Positions 44,788 through 54,699 of a stretch of 64,000 nt of DNA are shown one piece after another. Each line of letters starts with the position of its first letter. Positions within the stretch are counted from its first letter, which is position 1. The notes beneath the pieces were generated by a model. That model worked only from the letters and a program-made list of their open reading frames with translations, was not told where the DNA came from and did no database searches. The DNA comes from Acanthococcus lagerstroemiae. Lineage: Eukaryota; Arthropoda; Insecta; Hemiptera; Eriococcidae. Location: assembly GCA_031841125.1 (NCBI GenBank), contig CM063113.1, positions 34,803,312-34,867,311 of the forward strand, in the 5' to 3' direction. A program made the position numbers and the translations under genes.

Positions 44788-44961
44788 CTAATTAAAATAG
44801 TTAACAGGTAAACGACTCCGATCTGCCGGCTTTAATGAGTCTACTTCCACAACGTTGAGAAATCTTTGCTTTGCTGGATAAATTTGCAGCTCCAGAATCC
44901 GAAAGCCAGGTACAATTACATTGTACATTATGGGAGAAATGGCCCCTCCGAGACAGAAAAA
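44788..44961 (-). CDS. Candidate terminal exon of a class A GPCR (TM7 and tail)
   Basis: On the minus strand an acceptor (GTGTTTTCAATTTCAG) opens a phase-0 frame of 57 codons ending at TAG (44,788-44,790). The first residues, FFCLGGAISPIMYNVIVPGFR, align with the end of TM7 and helix 8 of class A receptors (G-G-x-x-N-P-I-x-Y-N-x5-F-R), with Ser in place of the usual Asn of NPxxY. A basic tail of about 35 residues follows. I found no other receptor exon on this strand in the window, so this may be a lone exon, a relic, or chance. A second frame is also open across much of it. Confidence 0.33.
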   Translation of the reverse strand, partial: FFCLGGAISPIMYNVIVPGFRILELQIYPAKQRFLNVVEVDSLKPADRSRLPVNYFN

Positions 44962-45194
44962 CTGAAATTGAAAACACTTCCAAAATGACTAAACGTACCA
45001 GAGTCCTATAGAATCTTACACTTCGAAAAATCATAATTACAAAAGAGTTTCGAAAGTTATAAACGAGTTTGCAGAGTTGCATCAAGTCTTGGAAAGAGTC
45101 TTAAGAAGTCTTGATCAAAACTTGAAAGTCTGGAACAGTTGCAAAAAATCTTGAACTGGTTTTGAGAGCTCACACTGTATTTTGAAACGTAGTG

Positions 45195-45440
45195 TGGCAC
45201 CCTGGCGCATGAGATACTCACCCATGATTTTGGTTGCAAATTTGGATTAAAAAAAAACATGTAAATATGTTTCTTTTATACCACGTCGAGGGTCACCACT
45301 TTGGGGCAGGCATTTTAGGAAATGAAAAGTGAAAAACTGCTGCAGAGTTGAAACTTGGCATGATTCTCAAGGGCAACTCCCTAATAAACATACTAAAAAA
45401 CCCAGCCCCGCAGAGGTGAGCGTGACCCCCTAGAACTGAA
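45195..45440 (-). repeat. Inverted-repeat partner 1
   Basis: Matches 46,868-47,270 in reverse. Shared phrases, in its reverse complement, are GTCACGCTCACC, 'TTTATTAGGGAGTTG', 'ATGCCAAGTTTCAACTCTGC' and 'GGGTGAGTATCTCATGCG'. Its ends carry partly related CTCACC motifs in opposite orientation, so it may be a TIR element of unknown type. A GAGTCTT-type block (45,060-45,160) adjoins it. Confidence 0.7.
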
Positions 45441-45835
45441 AAACCGTACCGAAAAACAGTTTTCTGGCTGTAGCTCCACAAATATTGATTTATATGCGAA
45501 CATGCTTCTTACTTAAATTAAAGAGCATAAAATTCCCTACGAAAAAGGTTTCTTTTATTTTCGTCCCAGGATCAAGACTGACCGAGATAATCGACAGTGA
45601 AATATCCCAAAATCATCAATACCTCATAGTATTCATATATATATATAATGTACTAGGAGGCGGATCGTCTGAAACTGTACTCTCACACGAATTCTTTTAA
45701 CTGGGACTTTTTGGAAATGTTTTACATTGAACTTCTTCACACTATGTTAAAATTTGGTAGCGGTAACTGTCTCCCTTCAGAAATTATTAGGGAATTGAAA
45801 ATCTGAAATTTTCAATAAAAGCTCAAAATACCTTC

Positions 45836-46013
45836 TATGTATTTAATTTTTAATTGCATATTAGAAGAAATATTTAGAAAACTGAAATGGGAAAATATAA
45901 GGATACACATAAATAGGGGAAAACTGAACCATCTACAATTCGCGGACGCTGTGGTACTGATAAATGAGGATATAAAGGTGCTAAATAAAAAGGTTACCTG
46001 CCACAGTGAGAAT
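45836..46013 (+). pseudogene. RTE-clade LINE 4, RT palm fragment
   Basis: Reads 'LIFNCILEEIFRKLKWENI', 'GKLNHLQFADAVVLI' and 'NEDIKVLNKK'. The catalytic FADD is FADA, so the active site is lost. It stops at a hAT-like insertion. Confidence 0.7.
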
Positions 46014-46255
46014 AGGGACGAAACTGAAGGGGAGCACGGGAGGGCAGCTCCCCCCAAGCCTCCGTCGAAGTTGAAAACTTTTTAGTAGACGGATCAAAAG
46101 TTGGAAAAATGCAACCAGTCAAAAGAGATTTCGATTTTTTCCCCCTTCTTAGGTAATGTAAAAAAAAAAAAAATGTATACTTGGGAATTTTGAGTTGAGT
46201 CAGTTTGGGAATTAAACAATCTTTACCTCCCTAGGAAAATCTCTTCGCTACATTC
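46014..46255. mobile_element. hAT-like MITE, family B relative
   Basis: Starts AGGGACGAAACTGAAGG and shares 'TACTTGGGAATTTTGAGTTGAGTCA' type sequence (approximate) with family B. Flanks are GTGAGAAT (46,006-46,013) and GTGAGTAA (46,256-46,263), 6/8. The right terminal repeat is decayed. Confidence 0.55.
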
Positions 46256-46372
46256 GTGAGTAAAAAGGATGGAACAAAGTATAATAGGGTGAAAAATAAA
46301 AGATAGTGAAAAACAAAAAAAATAAGAGAGGAAACGGATACGAAAAAGGTAAGTTCGAGATGAAGAAATAAA

Positions 46373-46866
46373 ATGGGATTACGCGGGATATATTGCACAT
46401 CAAGAAGGGACACGATAGAACAAAATTATCAGAGAAATTTTGGACAATATTTGGAACGATTCAAAATAACAGACTGTCGGGAATGTCATTTATGTGGCTC
46501 TGGTGTGGATGAGGATGTGCTTCATACCCTACTGAAATGTGACTTCTTTATGAAACTACGTACGGAAATGGGAATCAAGGGAAACAGTCTATATCAGATC
46601 TGGCACCAACAAAAAATAATTTAACGATTAAAATATTTCTGAATTATCTGCACAGGGTTATGAAAATAAAACCAGAGTATAATAGTTAAGATTAACCAAA
46701 ATAAAACTAATTAATTTCATTTATAGACTAGATAATTACGCAATTAATATTAACCGTCATAACTTAGTACGAGGGACTGGGCTAAGACATGCGTCAATCC
46801 CGCCTCCACCTAAGATGTTAATCTTTGTAAAAAGTAATAAAATAATATAATAAATATAAAAAAAAA
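46373..46866 (+). pseudogene. LINE C-terminus with CCHC zinc motif and 3' UTR
   Basis: The frame at 46,373-46,624 contains 'YQRNFGQYLERFKI' and a zinc motif C-R-E-C-H-L-C-G ... H-T-L-L-K-C. This C-x2-C...H-x4-C element closes ORF2 of R1/Jockey-group LINEs. It ends 'YQIWHQQKII' and a stop. The 3' UTR ends in AATAATATAATAAATATAAAA (46,842-46,862), which looks like a LINE tail. It may be the end of a different LINE from the RT at 45,836. Confidence 0.65.
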
Positions 46867-46867
46867 G

Positions 46868-47270
46868 GAGGTCACGCTCACCCCTGCGGGCGGGGGTTTT
46901 AGTTTGTTTATTAGGGAGTTGTTCTTGAGAACCATGCCAAGTTTCAACTCTGCAGCCATTTTTCTCTTTATATGCTATTTTTGAGGTCTAATATTCCTAG
47001 ACTAAAAGAATTGAAGCTTCCCTATCTACGGGGCTCTTTTTTTGGGGTGATCTAACCTATAACAAAAGTATCAGATGTAAATATGTTCCTTTCGTACCAT
47101 GGGGAAAGGTTGCGGATTTTCCTACCTATGGGGCTCTTCAGGCAAAATTTCAACGTAATTCAACGCTAACACTTGTACCGTTCGAGACTGAGCATCCATC
47201 TTTCTTTAATCATTAACTGTAACATACACAAATCTGCAACCAACATTATGGGTGAGTATCTTATGCGCGC
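46868..47270 (+). repeat. Inverted-repeat partner 2
   Basis: Begins GGTCACGCTCACC right after the LINE tail and ends GGGTGAGTATCTTATGCG. It is longer than partner 1 because of internal sequence at about 46,970-47,200. The two partners enclose 1.4 kb of LINE fragments. Confidence 0.7.
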
Positions 47271-47289
47271 GGTATTCATGCGTAGCCTA

Positions 47290-47640
47290 ACAGTCTTTAA
47301 AAAATGTGGGCGTCTTGAATAAGTATTAATGAGTCATAGTTAGCTTTAAGAATCAGTCTTACACATATTTTGAAAACTATCGAAGGTTCTAGCGAGTGTT
47401 GATCATTTGAAGAGCTGAAATAATGTTCAAAAGTCATACCGAGTAGTAAAAGAATTAATAGGAACAGTTTCAGCGAATCTTAACCAAGTTTGGAGAAGTG
47501 TTATAGAATTTGAAACCAGTCTGGGAAATTCTAAAAGATTTTTCATGAGCACTGGAGACAGACGAGCCCTGACTAGTCTATATGAAACAGTCGTACCCAC
47601 AATGGGAATCACTATATGAATGTAGCAAAACTGTCATACG
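47290..47640 (+). repeat. Degenerate GAGTCTT-type phrase block
   Basis: Phrases such as AGTCTTACAC, GAATCTTAACC and CCAGTCTGGGA recur irregularly. Same type as 6,425-6,760 and 57,000-57,570. Confidence 0.4.
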
Positions 47641-48540
47641 TCACTCGTTCCATTATACCACATTTCTAGCGGCGTTCTCCAGTTTCGCTAAACTGAAAAT
47701 GATTTTTCCTAGCCACCACTTCGTCTTCCACACATGATGTAGTAATTGTCCTCAACAAACGCGATTTATTTTATGTAATAATGTAATCGATTGTACATAA
47801 AAAGAAGTAGAAAGAAAGAAATAAGCGAAACGTAATATTTTCGTTAGTAGCTGTGAGAGAAGACTAGCGTTATAATAAGTTATAAATATTATAAAATATC
47901 GTCTCGTAATGAATATTGACAAATTTATTGTTGATTTCGATAATGAAATGTCGACAGATGGGTATGCGATGGCACAAAACGAATAATAATTGATGACAGA
48001 TAGCAACCATGAGTACCCAGTAACTTAGTACCTAATAATCAATATTCGATTATTTTCGTTTTTGTTGGGTTTTACAAGTCAGATAGGTGTAATATTCTTC
48101 AATAACGAAGAAAGAAGCTTCACCGGCCTTCTCCAGGCGTATCAATGTTCAGGGAGTCAAATTTAATTTAAAATTAATTCGGAAATTTTCACGATAAAAA
48201 ATAGATTTTTTCGAAATACCTAAATTTCCGTACTGGTTTGGTTTTCAAATTAGAGGCCCGGTTTCAAAACTGAAATATGGCCTTTCAAAACTTTAAATAT
48301 GATGGATATTCGGTAGTTTTGAGCTTCTCAGTTTGGCAGCAGACGTTCAAGCACATAAAAATGACGTTACTCGAAAAGGTACCTACCGCAAACCATGATT
48401 TCACAAAAATAAGTAAAAACACCGACATCATCTGAATGATTCAAACCAGAGTTCTTTAGGCTTTTTGCACAAAACGCCCTCTAATTTTACAGATCAGTCC
48501 TACTTCAAATGTTTCGAAACTATTAGGTACCTAAATTATT
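47641..48540. other. Repeat-free stretch, possible regulatory DNA
   Basis: Region 47,750-48,010 is unique, with homeodomain-like cores and an ATTGATGACAGATAG motif resembling PBC/Meis (TGATNNACAG-type) sites. No exon with splice support is visible. Confidence 0.28.
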
Positions 48541-48550
48541 AAAAAATTGA

Positions 48551-49760
48551 ATGTATAATCAGTTGGACTGTAATCAAAGTCAGGAACAAGCAGGATTTCG
48601 AAAAGGGAGATCAACGGTCGACCAAATTTTTATAATAAATCAACTGATAGAAAAATGTAATGAATACAACATTCCGTTGTATATACCACTGATTGACTTT
48701 CAAAAAGCATTTGATTCCGCCCACCTCAATTACCTCTGGAATGCACTTAATGAACAGGGAATCCAGGCCAAATTTATTAGAATTTTGAGGAATATGTATA
48801 AAATTGCAGAAGGGAGGGTGGAAACAGATAAGGTGAGTCAAAAATTGAAAATCAAAAAAGGAGTGAAACAAGGAGCCCCTCTCTCGCCAAATTTGTTTAA
48901 CTGTATTTTGGAGAAAGTGTTTGGAAATCTAAATTGGGGAGAGAAGGGGATTGAGGTGGACGAAAAGAAATTAAATAACTTACGATTTGCGGACGATGTG
49001 GCCTCATCGCACAGAGTAGGGAAGAGCTGCAACAAATGGCAGAAGAACTACGACTGTCAGGAGTAGAAGTTGGACTGGTGATCAACACCAAAAAAACGGT
49101 GTTACTGACGAACTGTGTGGAAAATTCAGAAATCAGAGATTGGATGGCGAAACGATAGGTAGGAGTGAAGAGGCAATCTACTTGGGACAGGTATCGCATT
49201 TTCTGACAACCTGGAAAGAGCGTTAAAGGGAAAAAAGGCGAAAGCATGGGGTAGCTACTGGAATCTAGCAAAAGTGTTTAAGGAGAAAAGAAAATATTCG
49301 AAAGTTGTGTATTACCCATTTTAACGTACGGGGCACAAACGTGGGTCCCCACAAAACGACAGCTGATCGGACTGGCAAGAACCCAGATTGCCATGGAACG
49401 CTCAATGACTGGCTTAAAGAGGAAGGACAGAGTGAGCAATTTGGCAGTCAGAAGAAAGAGCAAAATCATCGACTGCAGACATACAATCAAAAAATTCCAA
49501 ATGGACTATGCCGGACACGTGGCCAGGAGGGAGGAAGGGCGGTGGGAAGAGGAGGTATTAGTTTGGCAACCGAGGCGTAAGAAAAGGAAGGTAGGGAGAC
49601 CCAAGTTGAGAGGGGTAGACGAAATTATCCAGACGGGAGGGATTACCCGGGGGAGAAGTGCTAGAGACAGAAAGTGCTGGGAAACGGGTAGGAAAGGTCT
49701 ATGCCCAAGGATGGGCGCATGATAGATCGGGTGGCGCCGGTGATACTTGAATGCTGCCAA
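48551..49760 (+). pseudogene. RTE-clade LINE 2, RT to C-terminus
   Basis: An uninterrupted frame of about 155 codons covers RT: 'EQAGFRKGRSTVDQIFIINQLIEK', 'PLIDFQKAFDS', 'KGVKQGAPLSPNLF' (consensus GDPLSP with D to A) and FADD (48,986-48,997). A frameshift follows, then pieces 'GVEVGLVINTKKTVLLTN', a YLGQVI-like stretch, 'MERSMTGLKRKDRV', 'DYAGHVARREEGRWEEEVL' and 'KRKVGRPKLRGVDEI'. This is the best-preserved LINE in the window, but several frameshifts in its second half make it inactive. The endonuclease is missing. Confidence 0.85.
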
Positions 49761-50029
49761 GAGACTGATACTGACAGACTCAAAAATCTCTCTATATACT
49801 AAAAAAGTAAAATCCGCCACCGCCACCACCACCACCGCCTCCGAGAGAAAAAAACGCACTGCGGGTTGCCTACCTAAAAATCATAGAAATTCCAGGGGCA
49901 GATCAGCTACTTTTAAGGACATAATCTGTTCTAACATAAAAGATCTCCAAGTTTTAAGACATAACCGACATAATAAGACATATAATGACATCCCAAAATC
50001 ATAGGCGGCGGCTGCGTGGCTGCACGGTG
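49761..50029. repeat. LINE 3' flank and first half of a duplicated tail motif
   Basis: Contains a (CCACCG)n-like run (49,817-49,843). ACTGCGGGTTGCCTACC (about 49,857) is repeated near 50,055, where the GC-rich repeat K begins. No gene. Confidence 0.5.
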
Positions 50030-50778
50030 CCTCTGGAAGAGAAAAAAGGAAAAACACTGCGGGTTGCCTACCCTGCCCCTTGACTGCTCATTTCTCCAGG
50101 GGAGGGTCTAGTGATGGGTGAAGAGGTCTTGGTGGGGGCGTGATACGTGAACAGAAATGAAGGCCATAGTGCACGGTGGTGTGTGGTTCGTGGTCCTAAT
50201 GGGGGAGTGCACTCGGGGTGGAAGAGGGTGATTGGAGGGCAGGTGGAGGACTGGGTGATGATCGGAGGGATGAACGTAGGGTGCCATGTGGGGGAGAAGC
50301 TGTTGACAGAGAAAGTCATGGAACGAGAGAGAGGATGATGTAAAGAGATTAAGGCCCAGGTGGTGGAGGTCAGTTGTGGTGGTCGATGATTGTAGAGGTG
50401 AGGAGGAAGTCCAAGGGAGAGGGAAGGGTTCGCAGAAGGGGGATACTGCGGGGTTGGGCAGCTAGGCATTGAAGCCTCTGGTAGATTATGGCCGTTGTGG
50501 GGGAGGAGTTCGTGGCTGAGGAGGGTTGCGACTGTTGAAGTGTGACCCTGAAGGCAGAGAGCGACCGTGGTGAACGGGGGGGGGTCGCGGTGGAGGAGGA
50601 GGTTCGTGATGAAGAAAGGACGGAAGGGGGTTCATGGTGGAAGATTGAGGACCGCTGATAGAGGGGCAGCAAAAGAAGCCCAAAGCAAACCTCAAAACAC
50701 TGAGGACTGTGGTGGTCGGACGAGGCGCGAAGCGAGTGACGGCGGAGGGGTTGGGCCGCGAAGCGGCCAGGGGGCATT
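50030..50778 (-). repeat. GC-rich skewed repeat K, copy 2
   Basis: Inverse of the repeat at 59,608-61,362. Matching phrases include GGCCGCTTCGCGGCCCAACC, 'CTCTATCAGCGGTCCTCAATC' (approximate), 'CACCACGGTCGCTCTCTGCC' and the end GGCAGGGTAGGCAACC. The strand is purine-rich G/A, so stop-free Pro/Ser frames appear on the other strand. It is shorter than copy 1 by about 1 kb. Confidence 0.8.
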
Positions 50779-50932
50779 GTTTATAATCCATAAAATGTGG
50801 GACTGTATCGTCCGTCAGAGGGTCTCGTGTCGCAGGCGTTCCAACCAATTGTACACATAAATATCATGTTCACTTACGGTGATTAAAGTCTGAATTGAAT
50901 TAAATTGAATTGAATTTAGGGCCTCATGGAAT

Positions 50933-51178
50933 GTGTCGGTATCCGGGTGGGCCAGCCCGTGCCTGAATATAATGATAGGGAATGTAAAGGGGGAATGGAG
51001 AATTAGGCGGAAGAGTTTATCTAGGCTCAGAAACCTCCGGAAATGGACCAACTGCAGCGTCGAGGAACTATTTCACACAGTAGCAGATAGAGACGCCTAT
51101 GCAGAATTGATGAAACTTCCAGTGGATGAGCCTAGGATCGAGGACGGTCACGGCATTGGAAGAAGAAGAATTCCTTAA
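50933..51178 (+). pseudogene. LINE ORF2 C-terminal end
   Basis: The open frame ends 'LRNLRKWTNCSVEELFHTVADRDAYAELM' and 'EDGHGIGRRRIP'. A basic stretch, then ADRD-x-Y and a DGHG-type ending just before the stop, is common at the C-terminus of several LINE groups. Upstream, TGAATTGAAT repeats (50,893-50,920) form a short microsatellite. Clade not assigned. Confidence 0.45.
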
Positions 51179-52875
51179 ATAAAAATCTCCCAACGCCACT
51201 GACCACATAGCAATTTAATATCAACTACTTCGTTAGTTACCCATTTCAGGTTTACGAGCGTGAAGACCGTATTGCAATTAGTCACCGGTGTATACGAATC
51301 GCGAAAATTTACTTCTCTGGCATCGAACTTGAACCTCAGCAGCTGTAGTCATCTGACCAAGTACTCGTAATATGGTCCTTAGATCCATTCGTACGTTAAT
51401 TCGACCAGAATCAGCATCGAGTCTAACCTGTTACGGTTACCTGCGACAAAGCCCCACTACCAATGTGGATTACAAGCGCGGCTCGACTGGATCTATAAAT
51501 CATCGTCCCGATTAACAACTCCTACTTACGATAGATAAATATTTACTCGCGTTGTCAACATTCGCGTATACAAATTCTCACTTCTACCTCGCTCACATTT
51601 GGCGAATTATGTGGCGGTTGCGGTTCGGTGGCAAACTCCAGACTTGTTTAGCAGTTCCGACATCTCATGTCATATTATGCTTTTGAGACGAGCAGCGATG
51701 GATTTTCACAAGGGGTCCTGAAGGCCAGTTTCCCCAGGTGCCTGGCTGGAAAAAGGTGCCCCGGAAATAAAGTAGGAAAATGTAAAACTTTGTTTGCTTA
51801 TTTTCTTTTAAACAAACTTTCTTTGACGAGGGGGAGGGGTTTCTGGACATGATTGAGCTCCGGGGAACATCTTCCCTAATTCTAGCACCGGAGATGAGCA
51901 TTCGCTGACTTCGATTTTGCTTCCTCACCAACGGCTGCGGATGTTCGCAACCTTGACCGTTCACCTCAATCTGGTACATTTTTGTTTCTAATTCTGTCCA
52001 AAGGGCTGAGAGTAAACCTGCGATCAGATGTACTGAAATGTCTTTCAATGTCGAGTGGATATACGAGAGAGTTTGTTCTGTACGACTAGATTGCCGGACT
52101 CGCATCGCTTGGCTCGATTTATCAGACCTGCGATACGGCGACCAAAGGAATTCCGTGGAAAATCTGCGTGACAATAAGCCGAAGACAGGACAGGTGTATA
52201 GCAACGGCGCAGTGCGGCAGTCCATACTCGTGTAGAGTAAAACCGTTTGTCGTACGTGTTATTGATACATGTACAAATGAGCAGTATTCCATCATTGTCT
52301 GCTATAATATAATAGTCCATTAGATACAGTACCAGTAGCATTTATACGGGCAAACGCGATAAAGTGCCATTTTCTGCTGGCTAACGTAGATGAGGAGATG
52401 TTATCACAAAGAACTCTCGTCGCCGAATTGGACTCGTATTCGCGTCATTGGTACGCAAAGTGCGTGCAGAGGACGTGCCCGATCCATTGTTTTGATCGGA
52501 GATTGCACAGGTGAATGTTAGTTAGGTGGTTCGATCATATGTAGGTGCACACAAAAGTACAGAATTTTACAGTCTCTTGAGTTAGTAGTCGAAAATATTC
52601 CTTTGAGGGACTTGAATTGCGGCACCAATCGACAGTAGAAATTGGAAGGGCTCGAACGCTTTTGATGAAGATCGGCGGTATGAAAAGTTGTACTTCCAAA
52701 GGCCTCGAGACGCGGTATTTCGCAAAGATATCTTGGAATAGTTGAAGAAGTGCGTCATAAGAACGAATCACTATTTCATGGTGAAGGCCCCGCCAAGTCC
52801 GAAGTCGTGGATTTTCACACGAACCGTCATTTAGCATTTTTGTTCGTTAGTCAGGGCGGAGTAGGACCAGAAAGG
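51179..52875. other. Repeat-free, CpG-containing stretch without supported exons
   Basis: A minus-strand frame of 186 codons (51,665-52,225), and others at 52,045-52,341 and 52,535-52,837, show no domain, and their overlap in different frames argues against coding. The absence of repeats over 1.7 kb is unusual for this window and may mark regulatory DNA or an unseen gene. Confidence 0.35.
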
Positions 52876-53195
52876 CAGGGACATACCGAAAAGTCCTTAC
52901 GGGGGGGGGGGGAGAATCGAGAATCGTGAAAGTCCCAACCGACTCAACTCCGAATTCCCAAGTATCAATGCAAAAGAAGAGAAACTTTTTGACTTGTTGG
53001 ACTTTCTCAACTTCTCAACTCAATTCCCAAGTATCAAAGGAAAAAAAAAACGAAGCCTTTTAACTTGTTGATGGATTTTCCCAACTCGCCTGTCTGAAAT
53101 GGTAAATTTTCCCAACTGCTGAGTGAACTATATTCCTACAGAGGGAGGGGAAGCGGGTAAAGTTACCCTCCCCCGCCCCCATCGGTACGTCCCTG
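52876..53195. mobile_element. hAT-like MITE, family B, copy 3 (both ends intact)
   Basis: Ends CAGGGACATACCGA and TCGGTACGTCCCTG are flanked by CAGAAAGG (52,868-52,875) and CAGACAGG (53,196-53,203), a 7/8 target duplication. The body has three 'AACTCAATTCCCAAGTATCAA'-type modules. This is the best reference copy of family B. Confidence 0.88.
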
Positions 53196-53203
53196 CAGAC
53201 AGG

Positions 53204-53919
53204 TCACTCGGAAAATCAGTTTTGCAGACCACCACCGTGACAATCGCAAACCAATCCTCTCTTACTCCCCTCCATGGGAGAAACTTGTAATAATAACACC
53301 CGTCATAATGACAGTCATTTTTCTCTTCTTTATCCCCTTCAAGTTTCTACCTTCCTATCTCCCCCCCCCCTTAAAATACTTCAAAAAGAACATTCCACTA
53401 ATGGTGGTGAGTCTAGGGGACAAAGAAAGCAGCTGTCCTTTTGGAAAAGTGCGAAAAGTGTTGAATAAGGGTTCTTTCATATGAGTTATATAAAAAGAGA
53501 ATTAAGGCGCCTCTTGAGAGATTTCAGAGAACCCTTTTTCTTTCTTTTTTTTTTGTCAATTTAAAGTTAGAAATATTCACCCTTCGCCCACAGAAAATAC
53601 TGATCACTACTGGCTGATACACAAAAAATTAGAACACTCTTATAAGCATTGTGACCGGAATTCGCCCACCTCAATATCTCGTCTATTTATAACACGATCT
53701 GGCGGGTGGTTGTGGTACTATATGTATTTTGTAGTCCTTTCATGCTGTAGAAAAAGTCGCGTTCCGAAACCCACGCATACAAATTTTATTGAATAAATTC
53801 TGTTTCGTGAAGTCGGAAAATTTTGCATGTCTGCTGCAAACGAGTGATTTTATTTTCAAATTAGGTACGCCGCGGAAAAAATTTAATGAATGCATTTATC
53901 GATTCAGAACACTCCATAC
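53204..53919. other. No recognisable gene
   Basis: AT-rich, with C-runs and no coding or repeat structure that I can support. Confidence 0.35.
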
Positions 53920-53921
53920 TA

Positions 53922-54488
53922 CTATGAGTGTTCAGTAAGTAAGATTCCCATCGAAATAACTCGAGAACGAACAAACGAAATTTATTTTTAAAGAAAGTTT
54001 CGAAAAGTAAATCAAAAATACTATAATTCTATGTAGGTGCCACCTTTATTGATGCATTTATCTCAGCGTAATACCAAATTGAAAATTGCATCGCGAAAGA
54101 AATTTGCGCCGACTTGGGCTGGTCACTGATTGGCTTCACTTCTTCATTTGCGAACACCTTTCGGGAAAATTGCTTCTCAAAAGGGCCGAACACATGAAAA
54201 TCAGGCGGACTCAAGTCCGGAATGTATGGCGGATGTGGCAAAAGACCAACTTTCAGAGATCGTAATAAAAACTTGATCATCGAACGTTGTTCTATTCTGG
54301 AGGAACTCGGCACTTCACAATCCATTTTCAGGAAATGATAACTCGTAACCATATTAACGGAATAACTACTTGCAACTCATAATACGAAGTGTAAGGCTAC
54401 TGACAGTGTTACCCCAAAAACGCATCAGAAAGCTTCTTTTCGTTCTCGAGTTATTTTGATGGGAACTTTACCTACTGAACACCCATAG
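53922..54488 (-). mobile_element. mariner-family element, internally deleted, 567 bp
   Basis: Terminal inverted repeats of about 50 bp (CTATGAGTGTTCAGTA ... CTCGAGAACGAA) match at roughly 45 of 50 positions and are flanked by TA (53,920-53,921 and 54,489-54,490). The 3' half of a minus-strand transposase remains. Loss of the N-terminal half makes it non-autonomous. Confidence 0.88.
54029..54352 (-). pseudogene. mariner transposase C-terminal fragment
   Basis: Contains LPHPPYIPDLSPPDFHVFGP, the mariner motif around the third catalytic aspartate (HPPYSPDLxPxDxHxF). 'KQFSRKVFANEEVK' follows, and the end 'INASIKVAPT' corresponds to the usual RWxKCIxxxGDYV tail. The first two catalytic aspartates and the helix-turn-helix domain are absent. 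Confidence 0.82.
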
Positions 54489-54699
54489 TATCGGGTTCAG
54501 GTGAGTTTTTCTCGCAATTTTCATATGATGTTGCATTTTTGAAATTCTCTCTGAAAACATTGAAAATGCCCTAATATCGCCTCCTTTAAAATCACATTAG
54601 TCGAATTTTGTAGTATAATGTCGAGTACTGTGGAAAAGCTTCGGACTTGGACCAAACAATATTGAAGGGGACAGGAGATACAGCATCATTTTATAAATA

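Noticed and set aside
51665..52225. 186-codon minus-strand frame as a gene
   Set aside because: No domain or recognisable motif, overlapping open frames on both strands, no splice or promoter support.
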